Shown: piece after piece, positions 1-7,354 of the stretch
Layout of the letters: each line of letters begins with the position of its first letter
Position numbering within the stretch: position 1 is the stretch's first letter
DNA from: an uncultured Acidimicrobiaceae bacterium
GTDB lineage: Bacteria; Actinomycetota; Acidimicrobiia; Acidimicrobiales; Ilumatobacteraceae
DNA length: 35,476 bases
Assembly: GCA_903919455.1 (NCBI GenBank)
Contig: CAIXIJ010000075.1
Coordinates: 1-35,476 of the forward strand
Reading direction: 5' to 3'
Made by a program: the position numbers and the translations under genes
The notes under the pieces: generated by a model
Database searches by the model: none
What the model saw: only the letters and a program-made list of their open reading frames with translations
What the model was told of the DNA's origin: nothing

Positions 1-2
1 CC

Positions 3-260
3 GCAGGATGGACCTCGCTGCGGCTGCGGGGGCTCGCCGACGACACCGGCGTGAACAGCGACGGAATGGCACTGCGTCGGCACATCGAGCAGGAAACCGA
101 CCGGCTCACCAGCCTGCCGTGGCAACTCCTCGGCGAGGATCGGTCGAACTGGTTCGCTGTCGCCTTCGAACCGCCATGCGAGGCCCTGCTGCGACGGGTC
201 GATGAGACCGCCGGCGTGAACTACCAGCCGGCGTCGCGCCTGCACCCCAACACCCGCTGA
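3..260 (+). CDS. C-terminal fragment of an unidentified protein (5' truncated by window edge)
   Basis: The frame is open from base 3 to a TGA at 258-260, giving about 85 residues. An internal GTG (51) and ATG (66) exist, but the frame continues in from the window edge, so this is most likely the tail of a longer gene. The visible part is charged, with a SNWFAVAFEPPCEALLRR stretch and an Arg/Asn-rich end. It has no transmembrane segment and no motif I recognise. It converges on arc, whose stop lies 24 bases beyond. I cannot assign a function; it does not look like pup, dop, pafA or a proteasome subunit, the genes usually expected beside arc. Confidence 0.55.
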   Translation, partial: AGWTSLRLRGLADDTGVNSDGMALRRHIEQETDRLTSLPWQLLGEDRSNWFAVAFEPPCEALLRRVDETAGVNYQPASRLHPNTR

Positions 261-284
261 CCGAACCGTTCGCCGGCACCCAGT

Positions 285-2000
285 TCAGAGGTATTGGCCG
301 GTGGCCACGCGTTCGATGGCTCGGCCGCCCTCGCGGTCGGCCACGTCGTGGCCCTTCACCAGAGTACGGATGAAGACGATGCGCTCACCCTTCTTGCCGC
401 TGATCTTCGCCCAGTCGTCGGGGTTCGTCGTGTTCGGCAGATCCTCGTGTTCCTTGTACTCCTGCCGAATGGATGCGAGCAGATCCTGCAGGCACACGCC
501 ACGCTCGCCACCAGCGATGACACGCTTGATCGCTAGCTTCTTGGCACGACGGACGATGTTTTCGATCATGGCTCCCGAAGAGAAGTCCTTGAAGTACAGG
601 ATCTCTTTGTCGCCGTTCTGGTAGGTCACCTCGAGGAATTGGTTCGCCTCATCGGTGCGGTACATCTCGGCGACAGTGGTGCGGATCATGTCGGGCACGC
701 TGGCGCCCACCGCGATCGGAATCTCGTCGGTGAGATAGCGAGCAAAGATCTGCTCTGCGGCGGCCTCGGTGGGTCGCTCGATCTTGATCTTCACGTCGAG
801 GCGGCCCGGGCGCAGGATTGCCGGGTCGATGAGATCCTCCCGGTTCGTGGCACCGATGACGATGACGTTGCGAAGACCCTCCACTCCGTCGATCTCGGCC
901 AGCAACTGCGGCACGATGGTGCTCTCCATGTCGCTGCTGATGCCCGAGCCGCGAGTTCGGAACATGGAGTCCATCTCGTCGAAGAAGACGATGACAGGCC
1001 AGCCCTCTTCGCTCTTCTCGCGGGCTCGTTGAAACACCAGACGGATTTGCCGCTCGGTCTCGCCCACGTACTTGTTGAGCAGTTCGGGGCCCTTGATATT
1101 GATGAAGTAGCTGCGACCCTTCTCGCCGCCGGTCTTCTCCGCAACCTTCTTCGCCAGCGAGTTGGCCACTGCCTTTGCAATCAGGGTCTTGCCACAGCCG
1201 GGAGGGCCGTACAGCAGGATGCCCTTCGGTGCCGGCAGTTGATGTTCGGCGAACAGATCGCTGTAGAGGAACGGCAACTCCACGGCGTCGGCGATCTCCT
1301 CGATCTGGGTGTCGAGCCCCCCAATGTCGGTGTAGCTGATGTCGGGCACTTCCTCGAGCAGCAGGTCTTCCACCTCCGGACGCGGCAACTTCTCGAGGAG
1401 CAGGTTGCTCCGCGGGTCGAGTCGCATGGTGTCGCCGCTGCGCAGGTGCGTTCCGCGCAGGGCATCAGCCAGTTCGCACACCCGTTCCTCATCGGCCCGG
1501 CCCACCACCATCGCCCGCACGCCGTCGTCCATGATCTCCTTGATGGTGACCACCTCGCCCACCACTTCGGGCTGACGGGCGTGCACCACGTTGAAGCTCT
1601 CGTTCAGCACCACTTCGGCGCCACGCGGCAGGCTCTCGTGATCCACATCGGGGTGCAGGCTGACGCGCATCTTGCGTCCGCTGGTGAGCACATCCACCGT
1701 GCCATCGTCGTTCTTGCCCACCACCACGCCGTAGGCGGCGGGTGGCTGGCTGAGCTTGTCGACCTCGTCGCGCAGGGTGGCAATGTGTTCGCGCGCCTCG
1801 CGCAGCGTGTAACTGAGCTTCTCGTTCTGCGAGACCGCATGGGACAACTGTCCTTTGGTCTCCAGGAGTCGCTCCTCCAGGGCTCGCTGGCGCTTTGGCG
1901 CCTCGACGAGCTTTTGGCGTAGTTGGGTGACTTCCTCTTCCAGGATCGCCATGTTCGCCTGGACGAGCGCATCCTGCTCGGCGTCGTGTGCGTCGCTCAT
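285..2000 (-). CDS. arc: Proteasome-associated AAA+ ATPase ARC/Mpa
   Basis: Ring ATPase that recognises Pup-tagged proteins, unfolds them and feeds them to the bacterial 20S proteasome in the cytoplasm. The 571 residues show the family order: an N-terminal coiled coil (about 15-85), tandem OB-fold region (about 88-205) and one AAA module. Walker A is GPPGCGKT (265-272), Walker B ends FFDEMD with D341/E342, sensor 1 is ATN (384-386) and an arginine-finger region RPGRLD follows (397-402). The C-terminus is GQYL, the penultimate-tyrosine tail that docks ARC/Mpa into the proteasome alpha ring. The ATG at 2000 has a TAGGTT box 6 nt upstream, suggesting a leaderless mRNA. Neither pup, dop nor prcBA lies next to it here, but trmI is nearby as in mycobacteria. 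Confidence 0.96.
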   Translation of the reverse strand: MSDAHDAEQDALVQANMAILEEEVTQLRQKLVEAPKRQRALEERLLETKGQLSHAVSQNEKLSYTLREAREHIATLRDEVDKLSQPPAAYGVVVGKNDDGTVDVLTSGRKMRVSLHPDVDHESLPRGAEVVLNESFNVVHARQPEVVGEVVTIKEIMDDGVRAMVVGRADEERVCELADALRGTHLRSGDTMRLDPRSNLLLEKLPRPEVEDLLLEEVPDISYTDIGGLDTQIEEIADAVELPFLYSDLFAEHQLPAPKGILLYGPPGCGKTLIAKAVANSLAKKVAEKTGGEKGRSYFINIKGPELLNKYVGETERQIRLVFQRAREKSEEGWPVIVFFDEMDSMFRTRGSGISSDMESTIVPQLLAEIDGVEGLRNVIVIGATNREDLIDPAILRPGRLDVKIKIERPTEAAAEQIFARYLTDEIPIAVGASVPDMIRTTVAEMYRTDEANQFLEVTYQNGDKEILYFKDFSSGAMIENIVRRAKKLAIKRVIAGGERGVCLQDLLASIRQEYKEHEDLPNTTNPDDWAKISGKKGERIVFIRTLVKGHDVADREGGRAIERVATGQYL

Positions 2001-2006
2001 GTGAGG

Positions 2007-2012
2007 AACCTA
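2007..2012 (-). promoter_or_regulatory. Putative -10 box of arc (leaderless type)
   Basis: On the minus strand TAGGTT ends 6 nt before the arc ATG at 2000. A TANNNT hexamer at this distance is the usual arrangement of actinobacterial leaderless transcripts, and there is no Shine-Dalgarno sequence in the gap. No convincing -35 element was seen. The start site is inferred, not measured. Confidence 0.5.
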
Positions 2013-2107
2013 ACACCGCCCTGCAACACGATCACCGACACATCTCGGCGAAACTAGGTAACGGCGAATATGCCTGTGTATGCTCCTCGTGTCTCATCCG
2101 GATTACC

Positions 2108-2113
2108 AAGGAG
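2108..2113 (+). promoter_or_regulatory. Ribosome binding site deciding the ferredoxin start
   Basis: AAGGAG lies 10 nt before the ATG at 2124. The nearer ATG at 2116 is out of frame, and the in-frame ATG at 2070 lies upstream of this site in sequence without a family counterpart. This fixes the ferredoxin start at 2124 and shows that this gene, unlike arc, is leadered. Confidence 0.65.
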
Positions 2114-2123
2114 CTATGACGAG

Positions 2124-2369
2124 ATGAAGGTCTGGATCGATCAGGATCTGTGCACGGGTGACGGTCTCTGCGAAGAGATTGCTCCCGACGTCTTCACGCT
2201 GCTCGACGATGGCCTGGCCTACGTCAAGGAGGGCGACAAGGTGTACGCCACCGCCAAGGGTCTCCCCCAGGGAGCCGATGGATTGGCTGGTTTCCCCGAT
2301 AGCCGCCTCGACGCGGTCATCGAAAGCGCCGAGGAGTGCCCCGGCGAGTGCATCTTCATCGAGCCCTGA
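2124..2369 (+). CDS. Small single-cluster ferredoxin (3Fe-4S/4Fe-4S type)
   Basis: An 81-residue acidic soluble ferredoxin. It begins MKVWIDQDLCTGDGLC, with the first cysteines spaced C-x5-C, and ends in EECPGECIFIEP, where the CP pair supplies the last cluster ligand. Only three cluster cysteines fit the usual single-cluster pattern, the second position of the motif being Asp (CTGDGLC), so a 3Fe-4S cluster is likely. Such ferredoxins commonly feed electrons to cytochromes P450 or other oxygenases; the partner is not visible here. It is transcribed divergently from arc and is followed by a strong hairpin. A ferredoxin beside arc and trmI may be a conserved actinobacterial arrangement, which I state from memory only. 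Confidence 0.88.
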   Translation: MKVWIDQDLCTGDGLCEEIAPDVFTLLDDGLAYVKEGDKVYATAKGLPQGADGLAGFPDSRLDAVIESAEECPGECIFIEP

Positions 2370-2394
2370 GCCCGATCTGAGCAACACGAACTGA

Positions 2395-2422
2395 ACGAAG
2401 GCGGCCTGCGGGCCGCCTTCGT
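2395..2422. terminator. Bidirectional hairpin terminator between ferredoxin and trmI
   Basis: A perfect 12-bp stem (2395-2406 with 2411-2422) closes a TGCG loop. It lies between two convergent genes, 25 bases after the ferredoxin stop and 33 bases after the end of trmI. The U-tract is weak on the + strand (GTCGCGTTCT), so efficiency is uncertain, but symmetry allows it to serve both strands. Confidence 0.75.
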
Positions 2423-2455
2423 CGCGTTCTGCCCTTCGTTCGGGTCAGCGTTCGC

Positions 2456-3226
2456 TCAGCCGAGGAAACGACCAACCGTGAGGAATCCGGTGTGGGCGAC
2501 CATGCGGTGGTCCGGCCGCACGGCCTGGCCCTCGATGTGCCAACCACGATGCAGCACCTCGAGAGTACGAGTGCCACTCCAGGCCCTGTTGGCCATAGCG
2601 TCGCGGGTCTGCGCCGCTTGGGTGATGGACGGCGTGTAGGCCACCAGAATGCCGCCAGGACGGAGCGCCTCCATTGCGTGAGGCACTACCTGCCACGGCT
2701 CGGGCAGATCGAGGACCACGCGGTCGAGATCGCGCTCGTCGATGCCCTCGTAGCAATCGCGAAGATGAAGGTCGTACCTGTCGAGCACCTCTTCGCCGAG
2801 AAAGCTCTTCACATTGGCTCGAGCCCGATTGAGAAAGTCCTCACGGAGCTCGTAGCCGATGATGTGTGCCCCGTACCGGAGCATGGTCATGCTGAGTGCG
2901 CCAGAACCCACGCCGCTCTCCAACACCCGGACGCCGGGCCCGATGTCGGCGAGCATGCAGATGGGAGCAAGGTCCTTCGGGTAGATCACCTGAGCGCCAC
3001 GAGGCATCTCCAGCACAAAATCTTCCAGCGTCGGGCGCATCAGAATGTACGACGCCCCTCTGGTGCTCTTCATGGTGACACCTTCGGGCTTGCCCACCAC
3101 GTCGGCGTGTGGAAACAGACCCGCATGGGTGTGGAACTCTGCGCCTTCGGCCAGCGTGATGAGGTATCGACGCTGTTTGTTGTCCAGCACCAACACCTTG
3201 TCGCCGTAATCGAACGGACGGTTCAT
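2456..3226 (-). CDS. trmI: tRNA (adenine-58-N1)-methyltransferase TrmI
   Basis: Uses S-adenosylmethionine to methylate N1 of A58 in the tRNA T-loop, acting as a tetramer. The 256 residues give the family order: a small N-terminal beta domain (1-75), then a Rossmann fold with SAM motif I VLESGVGSG (101-109) and the catalytic-region motif LDLPEPW (172-178). The ATG at 3226 was chosen because it forms an ATGA overlap with the stop of the upstream tRNA thiolase gene, implying translational coupling. The longer reading frame to 3349 runs inside that gene. It is the last gene of the nine-gene operon. In Thermus the m1A58 mark promotes thiolation of U54, which makes the neighbour meaningful. Confidence 0.95.
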   Translation of the reverse strand: MNRPFDYGDKVLVLDNKQRRYLITLAEGAEFHTHAGLFPHADVVGKPEGVTMKSTRGASYILMRPTLEDFVLEMPRGAQVIYPKDLAPICMLADIGPGVRVLESGVGSGALSMTMLRYGAHIIGYELREDFLNRARANVKSFLGEEVLDRYDLHLRDCYEGIDERDLDRVVLDLPEPWQVVPHAMEALRPGGILVAYTPSITQAAQTRDAMANRAWSGTRTLEVLHRGWHIEGQAVRPDHRMVAHTGFLTVGRFLG

Positions 3227-4191
3227 CGACGTCGTCTCCCCTTGCTCAGGACCAGTTCCACCGGTACCGGTTCGTGCGCTCGCGCCTTCTCCGCAGTACG
3301 GCAGAAGGCGCACAGGTCGCTGGTAGTGGGTGCGCCGCACGAGGTGCACGTACCAAGTTCATCGGTGGCAGCTGCAGACCGTTCAGCCAGCAACGGCGCC
3401 ATGTTGTCGAGGAAGTTCAAGTAGAAGGAAGCCTTGGCCCCCGACGACTGCTGCTCGATCGCGTTCAGCGCAGCCTTGTAGGCCAGATGCTTGTTGCCCA
3501 CCGCCATCGGGCATTCGTCCACCAGATAGTCGATGCCCCGCACGATGCACCACGCAGCCATCTCGCGCTCGGTGAGTCGAATGAGCGGCTTCACCTTCTT
3601 CGGGAAACCGTTGCGTGCTGGCAGCACCGGCAATTGCCGAGAGAGGTATTCCACGTCCCAGCGCAGCGTGTTCCCAAACAGCACCGCAGCCTCATCGTCG
3701 AGGTTGTGACCGGTGACGAGCACGGTGTAGCCACCGTCGAGCGCCGCCTTGTCGAACAGGTGCCGTTTGCTGGTGCCGCAGGCGCTGCACGGCACGCGCC
3801 GGGTGGCCTTCGCCGCGGTGGGAATGTCGTAGCCATACTCCGAGCGAAGGTCGATGGTGATGAGACGCAGACCGCGCTCGTCCGCAAAGCTCTTTGCGTA
3901 CTCCCCCGAGACATCGCTGTACTCGCCGATACCGAGACCGATATAGAGACCATCGGCCTGATAGCCGAGCTCGACCAAAATGTCCCAGACGGCGAGGCTG
4001 TCCTTCCCGCCCGACACTGCAACAAGTACACGGTCGTCCTTGGAAAGCATGTCGAACTTCTCGATGGCCTTCACCACCTGCCGGCGGCACAACTCCAAGA
4101 AGTGCTCGGCGCAGAAATTTGCGTTGTGACGCGGCAGATCGATGATGGCCGGCTCTTTGCAGACCCGGCATTTGGAGGCGGGCGCAACCAC
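3223..4191 (-). CDS. ttuA: TtuA/TtcA-family tRNA 2-thiolation enzyme (PP-loop ATPase)
   Basis: Predicted to adenylate a tRNA uridine and replace its 2-oxygen with sulfur. The 322 residues show the TtuA layout. An N-terminal zinc finger has C8, C11, C27 and H30; the PP-loop is SGGKDS (60-65); C135-x2-C138 and C227 match in spacing the three cysteines that hold the 4Fe-4S cluster in Thermus TtuA. A C-terminal zinc finger has C282, C285, C294 and C297. It starts with GTG at 4191, sharing one base with the stop of the upstream TtuB-like gene, and overlaps trmI by 4 nt. The neighbours (ubiquitin-like carrier, TrmI) favour TtuA acting at position 54 over TtcA (C32) or NcsA (U34). The exact nucleotide is inference. 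Confidence 0.87.
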   Translation of the reverse strand: MVAPASKCRVCKEPAIIDLPRHNANFCAEHFLELCRRQVVKAIEKFDMLSKDDRVLVAVSGGKDSLAVWDILVELGYQADGLYIGLGIGEYSDVSGEYAKSFADERGLRLITIDLRSEYGYDIPTAAKATRRVPCSACGTSKRHLFDKAALDGGYTVLVTGHNLDDEAAVLFGNTLRWDVEYLSRQLPVLPARNGFPKKVKPLIRLTEREMAAWCIVRGIDYLVDECPMAVGNKHLAYKAALNAIEQQSSGAKASFYLNFLDNMAPLLAERSAAATDELGTCTSCGAPTTSDLCAFCRTAEKARAHEPVPVELVLSKGRRRR

Positions 4192-4388
4192 TAGCAGCCG
4201 CCGGAGATGACGGGCCGAATCTCCACCACGTCGTCGTCGGCGAGCGCAGCATCACCCGGAACAAGAGTGCCGTTGCGGATGACGAGATGGGCCTCTCGAG
4301 GGAGCTCAAGGGCGTCGAGCAACGCGTTCACCGACTTGGGGCCGGTGACGTACTGTTCGCGCCGCGGGTTCCGCAGCAGCACCTTCAT
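4191..4388 (-). CDS. ttuB: TtuB/MoaD/ThiS-like ubiquitin-fold sulfur carrier, C-terminus GGC
   Basis: A 65-residue beta-grasp protein, the same size class as Thermus TtuB. It would be activated as an acyl-adenylate, converted to a thiocarboxylate and donate sulfur to the neighbouring thiolase. It starts MKVLLRN and ends VVEIRPVISGGC, so the usual C-terminal Gly-Gly is followed by one extra Cys before the TAG. A carrier with residues beyond Gly-Gly normally needs trimming by a JAMM-type protease; no such gene and no MoeB-like activating enzyme lie in the window. The ATG at 4388 overlaps the stop of the upstream gene as ATGA, and the stop overlaps the thiolase GTG by one base. MoaD or ThiS identity is less likely given the partner genes. 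Confidence 0.8.
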   Translation of the reverse strand: MKVLLRNPRREQYVTGPKSVNALLDALELPREAHLVIRNGTLVPGDAALADDDVVEIRPVISGGC

Positions 4389-4657
4389 CTCGCGTTCGTG
4401 CCCTTCTTGATGGCCTTTCGATCGGCTTTACTCAACTGCGGCAGTGCCTCCACACGAATGAACTGGCCACGGTCGAGCTTCTCTCTCGCCACCAACACCT
4501 CATGCCGTCCGAAGGCACGTCGGGTGAGGCGAGGCGCATACAGAAACACCATCAGCACCATCCAGCTCTTGTTACCGCCGAGCAAGCCCTTGCGAACCGC
4601 ATTGCGGCGCAGGTACGTAGCGGGGGCGAACACGCGCGTACGCGGAAGGATCGGCAT
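4385..4657 (-). CDS. Small basic protein of unknown function in the tRNA-modification operon
   Basis: A 90-residue Arg/Lys-rich protein with one short hydrophobic stretch (SWMVLMVFLYAPRL, about residues 31-44) and a strongly basic tail ending KKGTNAR. I do not recognise the family. The hydrophobic part is too short and too flanked by arginines for a confident transmembrane call; a peripheral membrane or RNA-binding role is possible. It sits between a small membrane protein gene (3-base gap) and the TtuB-like gene (4-base ATGA overlap), so it is co-translated with the thiolation genes. The reading frame has normal high-GC codon use and no competing gene on the other strand. Confidence 0.7.
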   Translation of the reverse strand: MPILPRTRVFAPATYLRRNAVRKGLLGGNKSWMVLMVFLYAPRLTRRAFGRHEVLVAREKLDRGQFIRVEALPQLSKADRKAIKKGTNAR

Positions 4658-4660
4658 CGA

Positions 4661-4864
4661 TTAGATCCGGCGGATCTCGACGAACGAAGTCTTCTTGCTT
4701 CCCGACCGGCGGCCGAGCACAAAGAAGATCAACAACAGCACGATGCCACCCACTGCCGCAGCGGTGGCGATGCTGTTCTTCTTGTCGTCCACCTTGCCCT
4801 GCAGATCGTTCTGCACCGAGCGAAACTTTCCTTCGAGATCTTCCCTGGTGATGCGTTGGGCCAT
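4661..4864 (-). CDS. Small single-pass membrane protein, unknown function
   Basis: A 67-residue protein. Residues 1-30 are charged and amphipathic (EDLEGKFRSVQNDLQGKVDD), followed by one clear membrane helix (AVGGIVLLLIFFVLG, about 38-52) and a short basic tail. The ATG at 4864 was chosen because it lies 2 bases after the preceding gene's stop; the longer open frame to 5383 is antisense-like noise inside that gene. Together with the next upstream gene it makes a pair of small membrane proteins with helical soluble parts, reminiscent of stress-linked holin-like or DUF883-like membrane proteins. That similarity is a guess. Probably N-in with the tail outside or the reverse; not decidable. Confidence 0.7.
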   Translation of the reverse strand: MAQRITREDLEGKFRSVQNDLQGKVDDKKNSIATAAAVGGIVLLLIFFVLGRRSGSKKTSFVEIRRI

Positions 4865-4866
4865 GA

Positions 4867-5280
4867 TCAGCGCTTCTCCTTGGTAAGGGGGTCCTTGTTG
4901 ATGCGACGCAACGCCAGCAAGGCAACGACGACGCAGAGCAACAGACCGAACAGGTACGGCAGCAACTTCATCCAGCGACCGCCGAAGGCGTCGGGCCACT
5001 CGGTTTGGGCCATGCGCATGATGCCCAAGGTGAGCATGCCGGTTGCGAAACCGATCATTACGGCACCCAGCACACCGAAACCGATCCACTTCCCTGCGGT
5101 CTTCACAGGGTCGAGGGTTTCCTGGCGGGCGTATTCCTTCAACATCTGCACCGTGTCGGCGAGTTGCTCGGTGGAGGAAGGCGTGCGCGTGCGAGAGCCC
5201 GTAGAGGCATTCACGCTGCTCGTGATGGGGTCGCTGGAGATGTCGGCCACGGCCACATGTGTAGCACGCGGCGAGGCCAT
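4867..5280 (-). CDS. Two-pass membrane protein, putative actinobacterial holin-X-like (Phage_holin_3_6) family
   Basis: About 137 residues. A Ser/Thr-rich N-terminal region (1-40) leads to a helix (LADTVQMLKEYARQE) and two membrane segments, WIGFGVLGAVMIGFATGM and LLPYLFGLLLCVVVALLAL, ending in a basic tail. This pattern matches the widespread actinobacterial membrane proteins annotated as holin superfamily III; nothing suggests real phage lysis here. The ATG at 5280 overlaps the upstream stop as TGATG; a GTG three bases earlier (5283) is an alternative. Followed after 2 bases by another small membrane protein gene, so the two probably work together. Confidence 0.75.
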   Translation of the reverse strand: MASPRATHVAVADISSDPITSSVNASTGSRTRTPSSTEQLADTVQMLKEYARQETLDPVKTAGKWIGFGVLGAVMIGFATGMLTLGIMRMAQTEWPDAFGGRWMKLLPYLFGLLLCVVVALLALRRINKDPLTKEKR

Positions 5281-5903
5281 CACGCGTCCCCAAGTCGGAA
5301 CTGGAGTAGTGCCTCGATGTCGTCCATGCGGTCGCGCAGGAGCAGCAAACGCGCGGCGGGGCCCTCGGCGCAGAGCAGGTCATACCGGTCGGCGGCCCCC
5401 ACTGGGGCGAGACTGCAGAGCTGATACGACGCCACGAGCGGGTCGTCGCTGAGGTCCTGCTGCGGATCGGCTACCTCGTCGCCGAGTTCGAGCGCCAGTG
5501 CCGTAGCTCGGCGCACCCGAGGTGTCACCTCGGTCAGCAGTGTCTGCACCGCCGGAGCGTCGGGTTCCACGTCGGGCCAGTGGTCGACATCGGCAAGCGG
5601 GTACGGATCGTCGGGCAACCACGCATTGATCCGAATCCGATGGGTGCCGACGGTCATCACGGCGAAGCGCCCGTCCTCGGTCTCAGCGACCTGCACCATG
5701 CGCGCCACGGTGCCGACATCTCGGCGCACGTCGCCACCGCCCACTTCCTGACCGCGCTCGATCAGTACCACTCCGAACTCGTGATCGGGGCTCTCCACGC
5801 AGTCGAGTACCAACTGCCGGTACCGGGGCTCGAAGACATGCAGCGGCAGTACTTCGCCGGGCAGCAAGGTGCCTCCCAGTGGAAACATCGGAAGCAGCGC
5901 CAT
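5280..5903 (-). CDS. Stand-alone LON substrate-binding-domain protein
   Basis: 207 residues corresponding to the N-terminal PUA-like/helical domain of Lon protease, without AAA or protease domains. The start MALLPMFPLGGTLLPGEV and the following LPLHVFEPRYRQLV are the family signature, and DRYDLLCAEGPAARLLLL marks the helical end. Stand-alone copies are common in Actinobacteria and are usually of unknown role, perhaps binding unfolded or specific proteins. It overlaps the carboxypeptidase stop by one base (TGATG) and is likewise joined to the downstream membrane protein. The full typical length is present. Confidence 0.9.
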   Translation of the reverse strand: MALLPMFPLGGTLLPGEVLPLHVFEPRYRQLVLDCVESPDHEFGVVLIERGQEVGGGDVRRDVGTVARMVQVAETEDGRFAVMTVGTHRIRINAWLPDDPYPLADVDHWPDVEPDAPAVQTLLTEVTPRVRRATALALELGDEVADPQQDLSDDPLVASYQLCSLAPVGAADRYDLLCAEGPAARLLLLRDRMDDIEALLQFRLGDA

Positions 5904-7354
5904 CAGCGGGGACCCAACTGTGTAGGGGTGGGCCCGGAGGGATACGTCAGCAACAGCGATCCGAACGCGTCCCAGATCGGGCGGTAGACCACCTTCTCAG
6001 CCACCTGGGGTCCGTTCAACAGCATGGCGAACTCGATGGAGCCGCCGCCGTCGAGCGGCCGGAATCCGGACAGCGCCTTCGCCGCCGGCTTCCCACCGGT
6101 GCCGTCGTCGTAGTTGTACAGGGTGCCGGTTTTGCCTCGGAGCACACCTTCGAGATCGGTGCCGACGAACGCGTCGCTCAAGGTGCCACCTTTCGTGCCC
6201 GCGATGGGCATGCCGACGCCGATTGCATCGCTCGCATCCTGGTGCTGCACCACATGAAGCAAGGCGCTGCAGGTGAGCCGATTATCGTCTGATAATCCGG
6301 AGCCGTCGACCAGCGACACCCCTTCCATCGGGGTGCCCCAACGCTGCAGCGTGGCCACCACCGCAGCCAGGCCGGCCTCTCGGCTCCCTTTGCCCCCAGC
6401 TTTCACGCCAATCTCCTTCAGGACCATCTCAGCGGTGTTGTTGTCGCTGGTGGTGAGCATCTCCTGCAGCACGGCCGGCAGCGGCTGGCTCTTCACATCG
6501 GCGATGATCGGTTCACCAGGAACTGCCGGCCCTGCCGACGGTGGTCCCGCAACAGCAACGCCGACGTCGCGCAGTGCGTTGGTGAGCACCGTTGCTGCAC
6601 CCACCACAGGGTCGTTCGATGACCGATCGTTCGCCTCGCGTGCGTCGTTCGCCAGCAACGCCGAGATGGGGCCGCCCTCGGTGAACCGAACGTCGCTCGT
6701 CCAGGTGGGGGCGTACCACTCATCGTCGTATCTGCTGGCATCGCCCACTACTGAACCCGCGATGCTGGTGACACCGGCATCCTTGATCGACTGAGCGAGC
6801 TGTTCGATGGAGGTGACGTTGAACGGCGGGTACTTGGTGTTCGGGCCTCGCCACCAACTGCTGCTGAGGAGTGGATCGCCACCGCCGACGAGGTGGAGAT
6901 CGCCCGCCACCACTCCGTTCTGCAGCGTTCCGTGAACTTCCGTCGTGTACACGTGATCGGCGCCGAGCACCTCGAGTGCCACGGCGGCGGTGATGATCTT
7001 CACGTTGCTCGCGGGCCGAAGCGGGAGATCGGCATTCTTCGCCGCGACCGCCATCCCATCAATCGAGAGAGCCACGCACGACGTGCTATCGATCTTCGGG
7101 AGGAAACCGCCTGCAGCGGTAGTGAACGACGCCAGGCTGAGATCGCGAGCCAACACCGCAGGCGTGCGCCGCACCGAGAGCACCGGTGTCGTCAACGGCG
7201 CCGGCGTAACGACCACGTTCGTGCTCGACGGACTGAACGCGAGGACGACAGATGACGACCTTGCGGCGGCGAAACGCCAGCATCCGCCCAGGAGCAGCGC
7301 TGGCAGAAGTGCCAGCACCACAAGACCTGGATACGGATTGCGGCGGTGTGCCAT
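5903..7354 (-). CDS. dacB: D-alanyl-D-alanine carboxypeptidase/endopeptidase, PBP4 (DacB, peptidase S13)
   Basis: Low-molecular-weight class C penicillin-binding protein that trims or cleaves peptidoglycan peptides outside the membrane. The 483 residues have an N-terminal hydrophobic signal (11-23) ending LLLGGC, a plausible lipobox with C25. The three catalytic motifs are PASNVK with S116 and K119, SDN (303-305) and KTG (408-410). A linker of about 60 residues rich in Ser, Val and Pro separates the signal from the enzyme domain. The ATG at 7354 directly follows the stop of the acyl-CoA synthetase gene. It is in an otherwise unrelated operon of CoA metabolism and tRNA modification. Confidence 0.93.
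   Translation of the reverse strand: MAHRRNPYPGLVVLALLPALLLGGCWRFAAARSSSVVLAFSPSSTNVVVTPAPLTTPVLSVRRTPAVLARDLSLASFTTAAGGFLPKIDSTSCVALSIDGMAVAAKNADLPLRPASNVKIITAAVALEVLGADHVYTTEVHGTLQNGVVAGDLHLVGGGDPLLSSSWWRGPNTKYPPFNVTSIEQLAQSIKDAGVTSIAGSVVGDASRYDDEWYAPTWTSDVRFTEGGPISALLANDAREANDRSSNDPVVGAATVLTNALRDVGVAVAGPPSAGPAVPGEPIIADVKSQPLPAVLQEMLTTSDNNTAEMVLKEIGVKAGGKGSREAGLAAVVATLQRWGTPMEGVSLVDGSGLSDDNRLTCSALLHVVQHQDASDAIGVGMPIAGTKGGTLSDAFVGTDLEGVLRGKTGTLYNYDDGTGGKPAAKALSGFRPLDGGGSIEFAMLLNGPQVAEKVVYRPIWDAFGSLLLTYPSGPTPTQLGPR

Noticed and set aside
639-1922. 427-residue open frame on the + strand
   Set aside because: It is antisense to arc, whose motifs are unmistakable; His/Val/Leu-rich composition is typical of a shadow frame in high-GC DNA.
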